This document shows positions 1 through 7,687 of a stretch of DNA of 16,449 nucleotides, piece by piece. Position 1 is the first letter of the stretch, and each line of letters begins with the position of its first letter. This DNA is from JAGXLC01 sp046545815 (GTDB taxonomy: Bacteria; Bacteroidota; Bacteroidia; Bacteroidales; UBA12077): positions 1 through 16,449 of the forward strand of contig JBKGZA010000058.1 of assembly GCA_046545815.1 (NCBI GenBank), given 5' to 3'. The notes below the pieces were generated by a model. It was not told where the DNA came from and did not search any database. It was given only the letters and a program-made list of their open reading frames with translations. A program made the translations under genes and the position numbers.

Positions 1-96
1 GTTGTAAACATCCGGAAGCCGGATTAATCCGATGCATCCGAAAAGGTTAAATAATACTCCGATTGCTATAAGAATTGTACTTGCCATATCATTCAT
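1..96 (-). CDS. mrpG: MrpG/MnhG-like cation antiporter subunit, 3' end cut off by the window edge
   Basis: Only the first 32 codons lie in the window, and the gene continues past the left edge. The visible protein starts MNDMAST, has one hydrophobic helix, and reaches GLIRLPDVYN at the edge, which matches the N-terminal signature of the MrpG/MnhG (MbhC-type) family. In Mrp antiporters and Mbh-type hydrogenases this small membrane subunit packs with MrpE and MrpF and is needed for cation transport. The ATG at 96 overlaps the end of mrpF by 8 bp. A second in-frame ATG at 87 is possible, and neither has a clear ribosome binding site. It is the most promoter-distal visible gene of the hydrogenase operon. 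The family call is firm despite the short length because the motif and its place after mrpE and mrpF agree. Confidence 0.85.
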   Translation of the reverse strand, partial: MNDMASTILIAIGVLFNLFGCIGLIRLPDVYN

Positions 97-355
97 TTAA
101 TTTTTTACCACTAATGTATTTTGCCAGGGTGAGGGTGCCGATGAAGCTTAAAATCACCCAGGCGATGCCGATATCGATCAGAAAGGTGCGGTCGGTAACA
201 ATTGCCAGGATGGCACATATACCTACCACAAGGATACCAAATATATCTATACCGACCATTCTGTCAGCAATAGAAGGCCCTCGAATAATTCTGTAAAGAC
301 AAAAAACGCTCAGGCCGATCTGTATATACAGCAATATGTGAAGTAAATCCATCAT
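89..355 (-). CDS. mrpF: MrpF/MnhF-like cation antiporter subunit
   Basis: An 88-residue protein with three predicted membrane helices, the usual size for MrpF (MbhB in Pyrococcus Mbh). The family block RIIRGPSIADRMVGID sits at about residues 22-37 and contains the conserved Arg and Asp residues thought to lie in the cation path. The protein belongs to the small-subunit cluster (MrpE, F, G) that gives Mrp-type complexes Na+/H+ antiport. It starts at ATG 355, overlaps the end of mrpE by 4 bp (ATGA), and overlaps mrpG downstream, so the three genes are probably translationally coupled. A second Met directly follows the first, so the start could shift by one codon. Family identity is seen in the sequence; a role in ion pumping by the hydrogenase is inferred from the operon. 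Confidence 0.9.
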   Translation of the reverse strand: MMDLLHILLYIQIGLSVFCLYRIIRGPSIADRMVGIDIFGILVVGICAILAIVTDRTFLIDIGIAWVILSFIGTLTLAKYISGKKLNE

Positions 356-837
356 TCAAATATTTTTTTTATATAATTTTCAAATCTTCCGGAAACTTTT
401 TGTGTATAAACTTCAGGGTCTTCTGAAGTGACGTAAATCCAGTGTACGTACATGATGTCATCTTTCACATCTACAGCAATGGTACCGGGGGTCATGGTAA
501 TTGAATTGGCCAGCATGGTTTTGGCAATATCGGTTTTAATTTCCAGTTGCACCCTTACTATGCCTGGTTTTATGGGCATTGCAGGATGTAGTACCCTGTA
601 GGCAACATCAAAATTGGCTTTTATGCATTCCCAGAGGAAAATGAAGATGTAAAGGATGAGCCATGCGTATCTTCTGGGCTGCAAAAACTTCCTTACATCG
701 GTTACAAAATACCTTCCAAACAGATAGCTGGTGATGAGTGCTGCTATAACTCCCACGACAATGTTGGCAAGCGCCAGGCTGAATGTTACCAGAAGCCAGA
801 AGACTAATGTGATGATGAATAACGCTAAATATTTCAT
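352..837 (-). CDS. mrpE: MrpE/MnhE-like cation antiporter subunit
   Basis: A 161-residue protein with hydrophobic N-terminal helices (about residues 1-70) followed by a soluble C-terminal domain, as in the MrpE/MnhE family (MbhA in Mbh). The stretch LANSITMTPGTIAVDV near residues 109-124 is the family signature, and the following VHWIYV segment also fits. In Mrp complexes MrpE is structural and supports antiport. It starts 1 bp after the mrpD stop and overlaps mrpF by 4 bp. Length and domain order are normal, with no sign of damage. Confidence 0.9.
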   Translation of the reverse strand: MKYLALFIITLVFWLLVTFSLALANIVVGVIAALITSYLFGRYFVTDVRKFLQPRRYAWLILYIFIFLWECIKANFDVAYRVLHPAMPIKPGIVRVQLEIKTDIAKTMLANSITMTPGTIAVDVKDDIMYVHWIYVTSEDPEVYTQKVSGRFENYIKKIFE

Positions 838-838
838 A

Positions 839-2371
839 TTACATTCCGATTATTGCCGATGAATAATTAGTTGTTTCCATTAATACGTTAACTGCCGGGG
901 TGAGCACCATTTCTCTTACCCCCGGAAAGATCAGTAAGCTGAGGCCCACACACAAAACAACCAGAACGATCATTGAGAAGCACATAGGAAACGGCACTTC
1001 TTTGATTTTTCTTGTGAATTTTGATTGGTTGAAAAAGGCATATCTCTGAAATTTCATAAAAGAGGCCAATGTTACTATGCTTACCACAATAGCCAGTATG
1101 GCAAGGAGATAAAATTCTCCTTTTATGGCAGCGATAATAATAACCAGTTTACTGAAAAAGCCATTAAAGGGGGGAATACCCGAGATTGAAAGAGAGGCTC
1201 CCAAAGAGGTGGTACTTGTAACAGGTAATGATTTGAACAGTCCGCCCATCATTTTCAGATTTCTTGTTCCTGTCACATATTCTATGGCTCCGGAATTGAG
1301 AAATAACAAACCTTTAAAGACTGCATGATTAACTAGATGAAACAATCCTCCCGCAATGGCCAGAGATGCAATGGATTTATCTCCCCCCTGAGAAATTAAC
1401 AACATTCCCATTCCTATACCAATAACCACATAGCCCATTTGACTAATGCTATGATAGGCAAGCAATCTCTTCAGATCCCATTGTCCAATAGCCAGGAATA
1501 CTCCTATTACCATTGATAATGTTCCTATTACTGTAATAACCAGACTTATCTCGTAACTCACAACGAACATATTGAAAAAAAGCCTTAATATCGCATAAAT
1601 ACCGACAGCTTTTATCAGAACTCCCGAAAGCATTGCCGAAATGGGTGATGGTGCCGAAGAATGTGCATCTGGAAGCCACGCGTGAAACGGAATCATGGCC
1701 GCTTTCAATCCGAAACCTGAGATTAGGAGTATCTGGGTAAAGACCAGGAGGAAACCATGGTTGCTTCCTTTCAGTACATTTGCTATATCTGCCATATTGA
1801 GGGTTTGGGTGCTCCAGTAAAGAAGTCCGATTCCGAAAAGAATCAATAACGAAGCCACACCACCCAGCACCTGGTATTTGAATGAAGCCTCCAGCTCGGT
1901 TCGTTCAATGCCAAATGCAACCAGGGCATAAGAGGCAATAACAGCAATTTCCAGGAAGACGTATAGGTTAAACATATCCCCTGTCAGAACCACTCCGTTC
2001 ATACCGGCTATCATCAGTGCCAGCAAAGCATAAAAGTTATTCTCAGATGTGAATCGACGAATGTAGGATATAGAATAAATGGTTGATAGCAAACCGATTA
2101 AATTGATTATAAGCAGCAGCAAAACACTTAAACCGTCAAGTATAAGATAGATGGCTATCGGTATCCCGTTTTCCGGGCTCCAGCCCCCAACCTGATAGGC
2201 GATGGGCTGCTCTATGCCCTTAGCCATGAAATTAATGCCCAGTATGGTCAGAAATAAAAGTACGAACGAGAGCAAACCTTTCTGAAAACCTTTGATGAAG
2301 CGCCCGAAGATCGGGATCAGAAAGGCGGTGGCTAATGGCAATATAATGAAAAGCGGTACCAGGTCACTCAT
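839..2371 (-). CDS. mrpD: MrpD/MnhD-like (NuoM/N family) ion-translocating antiporter subunit
   Basis: A 510-residue polytopic membrane protein (about 14 helices) of the proton-conducting transporter family shared by MrpA, MrpD, NuoL, NuoM and NuoN, and equivalent to MbhH in archaeal Mbh. The residues for ion movement are present: the TM5 Glu in FNLYVFLEIAVIASY (Glu141), the TM7 Lys in GFGLKAAMIPFHAWLPDAH (Lys223), Lys254 in GVLIKAVGIY, and a Lys in NHAVFKGLLF. It is therefore expected to be a working antiporter module, unlike the second antiporter-like subunit at 3741-5606, which lacks the TM5 Glu. Motif spacing favours MrpD over NuoM, as do the flanking mrpC and mrpE genes. It starts at ATG 2371, 3 bp after the mrpC stop. 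Confidence 0.93.
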   Translation of the reverse strand: MSDLVPLFIILPLATAFLIPIFGRFIKGFQKGLLSFVLLFLTILGINFMAKGIEQPIAYQVGGWSPENGIPIAIYLILDGLSVLLLLIINLIGLLSTIYSISYIRRFTSENNFYALLALMIAGMNGVVLTGDMFNLYVFLEIAVIASYALVAFGIERTELEASFKYQVLGGVASLLILFGIGLLYWSTQTLNMADIANVLKGSNHGFLLVFTQILLISGFGLKAAMIPFHAWLPDAHSSAPSPISAMLSGVLIKAVGIYAILRLFFNMFVVSYEISLVITVIGTLSMVIGVFLAIGQWDLKRLLAYHSISQMGYVVIGIGMGMLLISQGGDKSIASLAIAGGLFHLVNHAVFKGLLFLNSGAIEYVTGTRNLKMMGGLFKSLPVTSTTSLGASLSISGIPPFNGFFSKLVIIIAAIKGEFYLLAILAIVVSIVTLASFMKFQRYAFFNQSKFTRKIKEVPFPMCFSMIVLVVLCVGLSLLIFPGVREMVLTPAVNVLMETTNYSSAIIGM

Positions 2372-2374
2372 AGT

Positions 2375-2713
2375 TTATCCCTTTAAGTTGTTAATTTTTC
2401 GTGTATCAAAGGTTCCGTATTTCTTGTACAGCCTGATTGCTATTGCAAGGAGCATGGCCGATGTGGCAAGGCCGATAACAATGGCTGTAAGTACCATTGC
2501 CTGGGGCAAGGGGTCAACAAAAACCGGGTTTTCCAGATTTTCAGTCAGTATCGGGGCCACACCGTTTTCTATGTAACCGATCAGCACCAGGAAAAGAAAC
2601 ACACTGAATTCCATTATCGTAACTCCAATTACGATTTTGATCAGGTTGCGCCGGGTCAGCACTCCGTAAAGACCCACCAGAAATAGTATGAAACACATAA
2701 TGTAAACTGTCAT
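2375..2713 (-). CDS. mrpC: MrpC/MnhC-like (NuoK family) antiporter subunit
   Basis: A 112-residue protein with three predicted membrane helices, homologous to NuoK and equivalent to MbhG. Recognisable blocks are NLIKIVIGVTIMEFSVFLFL (residues 23-42), with the conserved helix-2 Glu, and DPLPQAMVLTAIVIGLATSA, the signature of the MrpC branch. In related complexes this subunit contributes buried Glu residues to the ion path beside MrpD. The ATG at 2713 overlaps the mrpB stop by 4 bp, and the gene ends 3 bp before mrpD. Size and motifs are typical. Confidence 0.92.
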   Translation of the reverse strand: MTVYIMCFILFLVGLYGVLTRRNLIKIVIGVTIMEFSVFLFLVLIGYIENGVAPILTENLENPVFVDPLPQAMVLTAIVIGLATSAMLLAIAIRLYKKYGTFDTRKINNLKG

Positions 2714-3150
2714 CTTTTTTCCTCTTCTTCTTTAAAGATTACCAATGCCAGGAATATGGTTACTATAGCCGCAGCTACTTCTATGCCAATAAAAATGTTG
2801 TATAAAGGAATAGTTCCTGCACTCACCAGCTCACCGACCGTCCCTTTGGGGAGGAAGTTGTTGAAAAAGAACATACTGCCTGCAAAAAATCCTGCAGAGG
2901 CCAGAATGATGGTTATCAGAATGGCCAGGCTCTCTGTAAACGATGAGCCGGTTTCTTCTTTTCGGAGTTTGATCACTTCGCTTCCAAAGGCCAGTATTAG
3001 TAATATAAAAGAGCCGGCTAGGATTATTCCCCCTGCAAAGGCGCCGCCGGGGGTTAAATGGCCATGAGTGACAATGTAAATGCCATACATAAAGATGATG
3101 CCACTCATAAGCTGGGCCACTTTTTTTACTATAGGTGTTAAACCTTTCAT
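2710..3150 (-). CDS. mrpB: MrpB/MnhB-like antiporter subunit
   Basis: A 146-residue membrane protein with four predicted helices (MnhB domain, MbhF in Mbh). The block THGHLTPGGAFAGGIILAG at about residues 28-46 is the family hallmark. The C-terminus is a short charged tail (KEEEEKR). The protein belongs to the MrpB-C-D part of the antiporter arm. In Mrp operons MrpB follows MrpA, whose C-terminal domains here correspond to the separate upstream gene at 3164-3691. The gene starts at ATG 3150, 13 bp after that gene, and overlaps mrpC by 4 bp. Confidence 0.92.
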   Translation of the reverse strand: MKGLTPIVKKVAQLMSGIIFMYGIYIVTHGHLTPGGAFAGGIILAGSFILLILAFGSEVIKLRKEETGSSFTESLAILITIILASAGFFAGSMFFFNNFLPKGTVGELVSAGTIPLYNIFIGIEVAAAIVTIFLALVIFKEEEEKR

Positions 3151-3163
3151 ATATTTTATAATT

Positions 3164-3691
3164 TTATTTTTTTCCTCTTAACCTTAATACTGTTAATACA
3201 CCCAGGGCGGCAGTAAAGAGGATGGTTGCCTCACCCAGTGTATCGTAACCTCTGAAATCCCAAAGGACTCCGGTTACCAGATTGGCAGCCCCCGTTCTTT
3301 CCGCTCCTTCTTTTACATAAGTCTCTGACATTCGGAGGGTATGTTCTCCGAAGGCATGCAGGGGTTCGATGGCCAGGCTGAAAAAGTAAGCCAAAAAGCC
3401 GATAAAAACCAGGGCAGTAATCATATTGATTACGTTGTCACGGGTTAAGCCTGCTTTGATTTCTTTTCGGCTGCTGTCCAGAACAACAGCAATCATGATG
3501 ATCAGTGTTATTGTTTCCACCACAATCTGGACTATGGCCAGGTCAGGGGCTTTCAGGTGAAGGAAACAAATGACCAGGCCATATCCGACAATTCCCTGCG
3601 CAATTACTGCAGAGAGCAAATCCCTGGCATGAAGGGCATAAATTGCTCCCAAGATCATGAATAACAGTATGACAGATAATAACGTTTCCAT
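3164..3691 (-). CDS. MbhD+MbhE-type subunit (equivalent to the C-terminal domains of MrpA)
   Basis: A 175-residue membrane protein in two parts. Residues 1-75 match the MbhD/DUF4040 domain, with ALHARDLLSAVIAQGIVGYG and APDLAIVQIVVETITLIIM. Residues 90-175 match MbhE, ending in LVTGVLWDFRGYDTLGEATILFTAALG. In Bacillus MrpA these domains are fused after the antiporter domain; in Pyrococcus Mbh they are two genes, mbhD and mbhE. Here they form one gene separate from the antiporter-like subunit upstream. The conserved Asp and Glu of the APDLAI...VET block are retained; in Mrp structures they lie near the proposed Na+ path. The gene lies 49 bp from its upstream neighbour, the widest gap inside the operon, and 13 bp from mrpB. 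The family call is strong; the exact name depends on nomenclature. Confidence 0.88.
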   Translation of the reverse strand: METLLSVILLFMILGAIYALHARDLLSAVIAQGIVGYGLVICFLHLKAPDLAIVQIVVETITLIIMIAVVLDSSRKEIKAGLTRDNVINMITALVFIGFLAYFFSLAIEPLHAFGEHTLRMSETYVKEGAERTGAANLVTGVLWDFRGYDTLGEATILFTAALGVLTVLRLRGKK

Positions 3692-3740
3692 ATATTTATT
3701 GCTGCATTTAACGTTTGTATTTTATATTTCATTGGCCTTT

Positions 3741-5606
3741 TTAAATCAGACAAAGTACGATCACCACCAGCCCTGCAATTATCCAGATGGCATAGGTGTT
3801 GAGAATACCTGTATGCACTGAACTGAGAGACCTGTTCAGGTCCAGAAAAAGCTTTTTCAATAAATGGTAGATATCAAACCATCCTTGTTCAGCCCTGGTA
3901 TATATTCCGCTTAAAGGCTTCATCTCCCTCACTGTATTATATAATTCTGTTATTTTATAGCCTGTTTGTTCCCGGAAGCTTTCTCCTCCTATAAAAGATT
4001 CAGCAGTGCGCATATTTCTGATGTCTCCGATCATGTAGATGAGGATACCCAATATGAGCGAAAGCAGAATAAATATGGTAACTGCTGTGGACTCCCATAT
4101 TCCGGTGAAATTAAATTCTCCTACATAGGGCTCAAAGAATTGGGGTACCACCCACGTTGTGGCAAAAACACCGAATACGATACATATTAGGGCAAGTAAC
4201 AGTTTCGGAAGCCACATCAGGATGTTGACTTCCCTGATTTTGTTAAATTCCGGTTTTCTTTCCCCAAGGAATATGCCTGAGATAAATTTGATGAAACTGG
4301 CCAGAGTTAGTGCGGATCCCAACACGGCCAGGGCGAGCCATACAATCCACAATTGGCTGGCAATACCTGTTCCGCTATGGCCAAAATCAATAATTCCCTG
4401 ATAGATCATCCATTTGGAGGCAAAGCCATTTAGCGGGGGTATTCCTGAAATGGCAAAAGCAAATATGATGGCTGAGAAGAAAGTAATGGGCATATTTTTC
4501 GCTAAACCACCTGTTTCATCAATATTTTCTTTTCCGGTTTGTTTTTCAATACTTCCTGCTGACAGAAATAAGCCACTCTTATAAAGTGCGTGATTTACCA
4601 TGTGAAATAAACCGGCTGCCACACCTAAAGGGGTTCCCAGTCCAATACCCACCACCATATAACCCACTTGGGAAACAGCATGAAAACCCAATAGCCGTTT
4701 ATAATTATGTTGAATCAGGGCCATCATTACTGCTATAATGATGGTAGCTACACCCAGTATCAGTATAATTAGGGTGAGCCATTGATTGACTGAAAATATA
4801 TCTATGGCAATTCTTGCCAGAAAATAGATGCCCAGTAATTTGTCAAGAGAAGCCGGAAGAAAAGCCGATGAAGCAGCAGGAGCATTTTTTGCATAGTCCG
4901 GAATCCAGCTGTGTAAAGGGAATGCACCTGCTTTTGTAAAACTTCCGATAAGCAGGGTGATAAATGCTGCGACAGCTATACCCGAATTGGTGGCGATATT
5001 CAGTTCACTCATATTAAGAGTCCCTGCCAGATTCCAGATGATGGCAATTCCCATGATCATGATCCCATCAGAGGAACCGATTATGATGAGCGATTTCTTT
5101 GCAGCAGCAGAACTTTCTTCATTGTATCCTTTGATCAGTTTATATAATGTAAAGCCCAATACTCCCCAGAAGAAGATAAATAACAGGAGATCATCGGCCA
5201 ATAACGCTCCTGCGGAGCATCCAAGGGTGATCAGATAAAATGGATAGTAGTGATAAATTTCTTTTTTCCTTGTTACATATACCAGGGAGTATATAGAGAT
5301 AAGCACACCGAAAATTCCTGTGAAAAGTACAACCATCTGGCTGAGGGCATCAATATTCAACGCAAAGTGTTTGCTGATACCGGCAAATATCTTATGCAGA
5401 AAAGTACCTGCTGCAAATTGCTCCGTGAACAGGGTCAGCGTCAGAGTTTGTTCTTCAGCCAGATATACCTGATAGGCAAAGTATAGGATGAAAGCAGAAA
5501 CTATCAGAGTAATCGTGCCTTTAATCCATTTTAGCCTTTCAGGAAAGGCAAATAAAATGATTCCCGCAACAATCGGCAGAAAAATGATATAATACAGCAC
5601 ATCCAT
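3741..5606 (-). CDS. NuoL/EchA/MrpA-like antiporter-type subunit of the hydrogenase, divergent
   Basis: A 621-residue polytopic membrane protein of the proton-conducting transporter family. The core (about residues 80-480) has GAFPLHSWIPDYA with the TM7 Lys (Lys225), Lys343 in NHALYKSGLF, and GIPPLNGFASKW with Lys398. Two points differ from NuoL and MrpA. The near-universal TM5 Glu (motif WE) is replaced by Gly (FFWGVLG, Gly148). The usual LIHAATMV block reads FLPASLDKLLGIY (residues 249-261), a form I associate with Ech-like hydrogenase subunits. A C-terminal extension of about 90 residues (530-621) has an amphipathic stretch and a final membrane helix. The gene follows the large subunit by 3 bp, so it belongs to the hydrogenase module and gives the complex a second antiporter-like subunit beside MrpD. 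Whether it pumps ions is uncertain. Confidence 0.85.
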   Translation of the reverse strand: MDVLYYIIFLPIVAGIILFAFPERLKWIKGTITLIVSAFILYFAYQVYLAEEQTLTLTLFTEQFAAGTFLHKIFAGISKHFALNIDALSQMVVLFTGIFGVLISIYSLVYVTRKKEIYHYYPFYLITLGCSAGALLADDLLLFIFFWGVLGFTLYKLIKGYNEESSAAAKKSLIIIGSSDGIMIMGIAIIWNLAGTLNMSELNIATNSGIAVAAFITLLIGSFTKAGAFPLHSWIPDYAKNAPAASSAFLPASLDKLLGIYFLARIAIDIFSVNQWLTLIILILGVATIIIAVMMALIQHNYKRLLGFHAVSQVGYMVVGIGLGTPLGVAAGLFHMVNHALYKSGLFLSAGSIEKQTGKENIDETGGLAKNMPITFFSAIIFAFAISGIPPLNGFASKWMIYQGIIDFGHSGTGIASQLWIVWLALAVLGSALTLASFIKFISGIFLGERKPEFNKIREVNILMWLPKLLLALICIVFGVFATTWVVPQFFEPYVGEFNFTGIWESTAVTIFILLSLILGILIYMIGDIRNMRTAESFIGGESFREQTGYKITELYNTVREMKPLSGIYTRAEQGWFDIYHLLKKLFLDLNRSLSSVHTGILNTYAIWIIAGLVVIVLCLI

Positions 5607-5609
5607 AGT

Positions 5610-6809
5610 CTATAGTTTATAAGTTTTTTTTATTTGCTCAGTCTTCTCCTGGGATAGCTTAACAAGCTGATTGCCGTCAAACAACTTGTTGCCTGTATCA
5701 TAGTCATAAGCATAAGCCATTCTTTCCGTGCAGCAATAGCAGGGATCAACGGCAGCCAGTGAAATGGTAGCATCCGAAATCGTTTGACCTACGCATGATT
5801 TTTTAAAGGTAGCTATGTTCACATAGCTTGGTGCGCGTATTTTGTGTCGAACCGGTGAATTGGAGCCATCGGTTTTGACAAAATGGAATACTTCTCCACG
5901 GGGTGCCTCAGCATGTCCGGTTCCCATGCCTTCAGGTATTTCTTTTACTTTTACTTCGATTTCCCCTTCGTTTTCCTTTTCAAGTCTGTCAAGACATTGC
6001 TCGATGATCTTGATGGATTCGTAGTTTTCCAGCAACCTGACTTTGGCTTTGGCAAATACGTCCCCTTCCTCTGCTGTGATCACTTTCCAGTCAACCATAT
6101 CGTATGCGGCATACGGATCATCTCTGCGCACGTCTATTTCCCAACCCGAAGCTCTGGCTGTAGGCCCCACTGCCGCATAGTCCATTACGTCCTCTTTGGT
6201 AAGTACTCCAACTCCTTTGGTTCTTGCATGAATGACCGGATCGTCCATTACGGCACCGGTAAGCAGATCATTTTTCTTTTTGATCTCATTCATCGTCTTT
6301 CTTAACTGCCCGATCTGAGTTTGATTGATGTCTCTGCGAACCCCTCCGATTTTGAACATGGCATAGCTGTTCCTGTTTCCGGAGATGATCTCAAGCATGT
6401 CGAGGATGGGTTCCCTGTATTTCCATGCCCACATAAATACCGTGTTATATCCCAGAAAATGTCCGGCAAGACCAACCCACAGATAATGGCTGTGTAATCT
6501 TTCAAGTTCTCCGATAATGGATCGGATATATTTTGCACGGTCCGGAATTTCCACATCCGCGATCTCTTCCATGCAGTTTGCATATGCAAAGGGGTGTGAG
6601 GTCGAACAGATACCACAAATTCGCTCCACCAGGAAAAAGACCTGCTCAAAAGTTTTTGATTCGCTGAGCTTCTCGATCCCCCTGTGGTTGTAGCCCGTTT
6701 CCCATTTTATGTCCTTTACCGTTTCTCCTTCACAATATAATTTGAAGAGTTCAGGTTCTTCCTGTAAAGGGTGATAAGGTCCGACCGGTATGATTTTTCT
6801 GTTTGCCAT
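5610..6809 (-). CDS. mbhL: Group-4 [NiFe] hydrogenase large (catalytic) subunit, MbhL/NuoD-like
   Basis: Catalytic subunit of a membrane-bound energy-converting hydrogenase. From ATG 6809 it has 399 residues and begins MANRKIIPVGPYHPLQEEPE, the usual N-terminus of this family. Both metal-binding pairs are present: ICGIC (Cys65, Cys68) and DPCYCC (Cys357, Cys360). It should therefore bind the Ni-Fe(CN)2CO site, unlike NuoD or MbxL. After DPCYCCTER comes a 36-residue tail starting MAYAYDY. By analogy with E. coli HycE, a HycI-type protease would cut between Arg363 and Met364 after nickel insertion. An in-frame ATG at 6854 would add 15 residues and overlap the NuoC-like gene by 32 bp; the shorter start fits the family better and leaves a 13-bp gap. 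hypF and hypC lie across the divergent promoter region and support a maturing NiFe enzyme. Confidence 0.95.
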   Translation of the reverse strand: MANRKIIPVGPYHPLQEEPELFKLYCEGETVKDIKWETGYNHRGIEKLSESKTFEQVFFLVERICGICSTSHPFAYANCMEEIADVEIPDRAKYIRSIIGELERLHSHYLWVGLAGHFLGYNTVFMWAWKYREPILDMLEIISGNRNSYAMFKIGGVRRDINQTQIGQLRKTMNEIKKKNDLLTGAVMDDPVIHARTKGVGVLTKEDVMDYAAVGPTARASGWEIDVRRDDPYAAYDMVDWKVITAEEGDVFAKAKVRLLENYESIKIIEQCLDRLEKENEGEIEVKVKEIPEGMGTGHAEAPRGEVFHFVKTDGSNSPVRHKIRAPSYVNIATFKKSCVGQTISDATISLAAVDPCYCCTERMAYAYDYDTGNKLFDGNQLVKLSQEKTEQIKKTYKL

Positions 6810-6822
6810 ATCCTGAAAAATA

Positions 6823-7260
6823 TTATTTGAATTTTTTTCTGTAGGGATATACACCTTCCGCCCAGTTACCTTCGGACAGCAATTTTTCGGGTTCCGGATG
6901 ATTCAGAAAGGTGATTCCCAAAAGCTCATGCATTTCCCGTTCGATCCAGTTGGCGCCGGACAGCATATTGGCCAATGACTCGATTTCGGGTTTTTCCTGT
7001 GGCAGTACCACATGTATGTTAATGATGTTTCCTTCCACGTCGTCGCAGAAGTGATAAAGGATCTCAAAACCTTTTTTTGTGTGAAAGGCCGAAGCAATGA
7101 TGAATCTCAGTTTCATTTCTCTATACAGGTGTTCGGCAATCTTGAGTATTGCTTTTGGATTGATGTCTACCATAATCCGATTTTTTTTGATTATGGAAGT
7201 ATCATAAACCTCATCGGTAAATTGCGCTTGTATATGTTTTATGAATGTTTCCTTATCCAT
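6823..7260 (-). CDS. mbhK: NuoC-like hydrogenase subunit (MbhK/EchD type)
   Basis: A 145-residue soluble protein of the complex I 30-kDa (NuoC) family. The most telling block is NWIEREMHELLGITFLNHPEPEKLL (about residues 103-128), with YPYRKKF at the C-terminus. In group-4 hydrogenases this subunit has no cofactor and braces the small and large subunits on the cytoplasmic side. Its length is normal for the free-standing form; it is not fused to the large subunit as in HycE. It starts at ATG 7260, 3 bp after the small-subunit gene ends, and stops just before the large-subunit gene. Confidence 0.92.
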   Translation of the reverse strand: MDKETFIKHIQAQFTDEVYDTSIIKKNRIMVDINPKAILKIAEHLYREMKLRFIIASAFHTKKGFEILYHFCDDVEGNIINIHVVLPQEKPEIESLANMLSGANWIEREMHELLGITFLNHPEPEKLLSEGNWAEGVYPYRKKFK

Positions 7261-7263
7261 TGG

Positions 7264-7677
7264 TTATATATTTTTTACCAGTTTGGAAATGCCAGCCAGT
7301 ATGGCTTCGGGTTTTGGCGGACAGCCCGGGATATATGCATCTACCGGGACGATTTGGTCCACCGGTCCGGCGAATGTATTTCCTTCGGCAAAAATTCCTC
7401 CTGTACATCCGCACGCACCAAAAGCCAATACAAATACTGGTTTTGATGCCTGATTGTAAACTTCCAGAAGTCTGGGCTTGTCTCGTTGGTTGATGGAACC
7501 GCTGACCAGTATAATGTCTGCATGCCTGGGACTCCCTATCAGTTGCATTCCAAAGCGTTCTACATCGTATCTGGGGGTCAGGACATCCAATATCTCGATA
7601 TCGCAGTTGTTGCAGGAAGCCCCTGCAAAGTGAAACAACCAAAGTGATTTTTTCAGACAAAAGTTTTTAAGTCCCAT
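7264..7677 (-). CDS. mbhJ: Group-4 [NiFe] hydrogenase small subunit, MbhJ/NuoB-like
   Basis: Carries the [4Fe-4S] cluster nearest the active site and hands electrons to the NiFe centre. From ATG 7677 the protein has 137 residues. It shows GASCNNCDIEIL (Cys22, Cys25), FGACGCTGG (Cys89, Cys91) and YIPGCPPKPEAI (Cys119), the NuoB/MbhJ cluster signature. As in other group-4 enzymes it lacks the extra iron-sulfur domain of uptake hydrogenases. The open frame reaches back to a TTG at 7698 that would overlap the NuoH-like gene by 11 bp. I prefer the ATG because MGLKNFCLKKS resembles the normal short N-terminus and leaves a 10-bp gap. Motifs and context make the call firm. Confidence 0.94.
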   Translation of the reverse strand: MGLKNFCLKKSLWLFHFAGASCNNCDIEILDVLTPRYDVERFGMQLIGSPRHADIILVSGSINQRDKPRLLEVYNQASKPVFVLAFGACGCTGGIFAEGNTFAGPVDQIVPVDAYIPGCPPKPEAILAGISKLVKNI

Positions 7678-7687
7678 TGAATTAGTT

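Noticed and set aside
7012..7446. Plus-strand open frame of 144 codons opposite the NuoC/NuoB-like genes
   Set aside because: It lies antisense across two clear hydrogenase subunit genes, and the protein has no recognisable motif.
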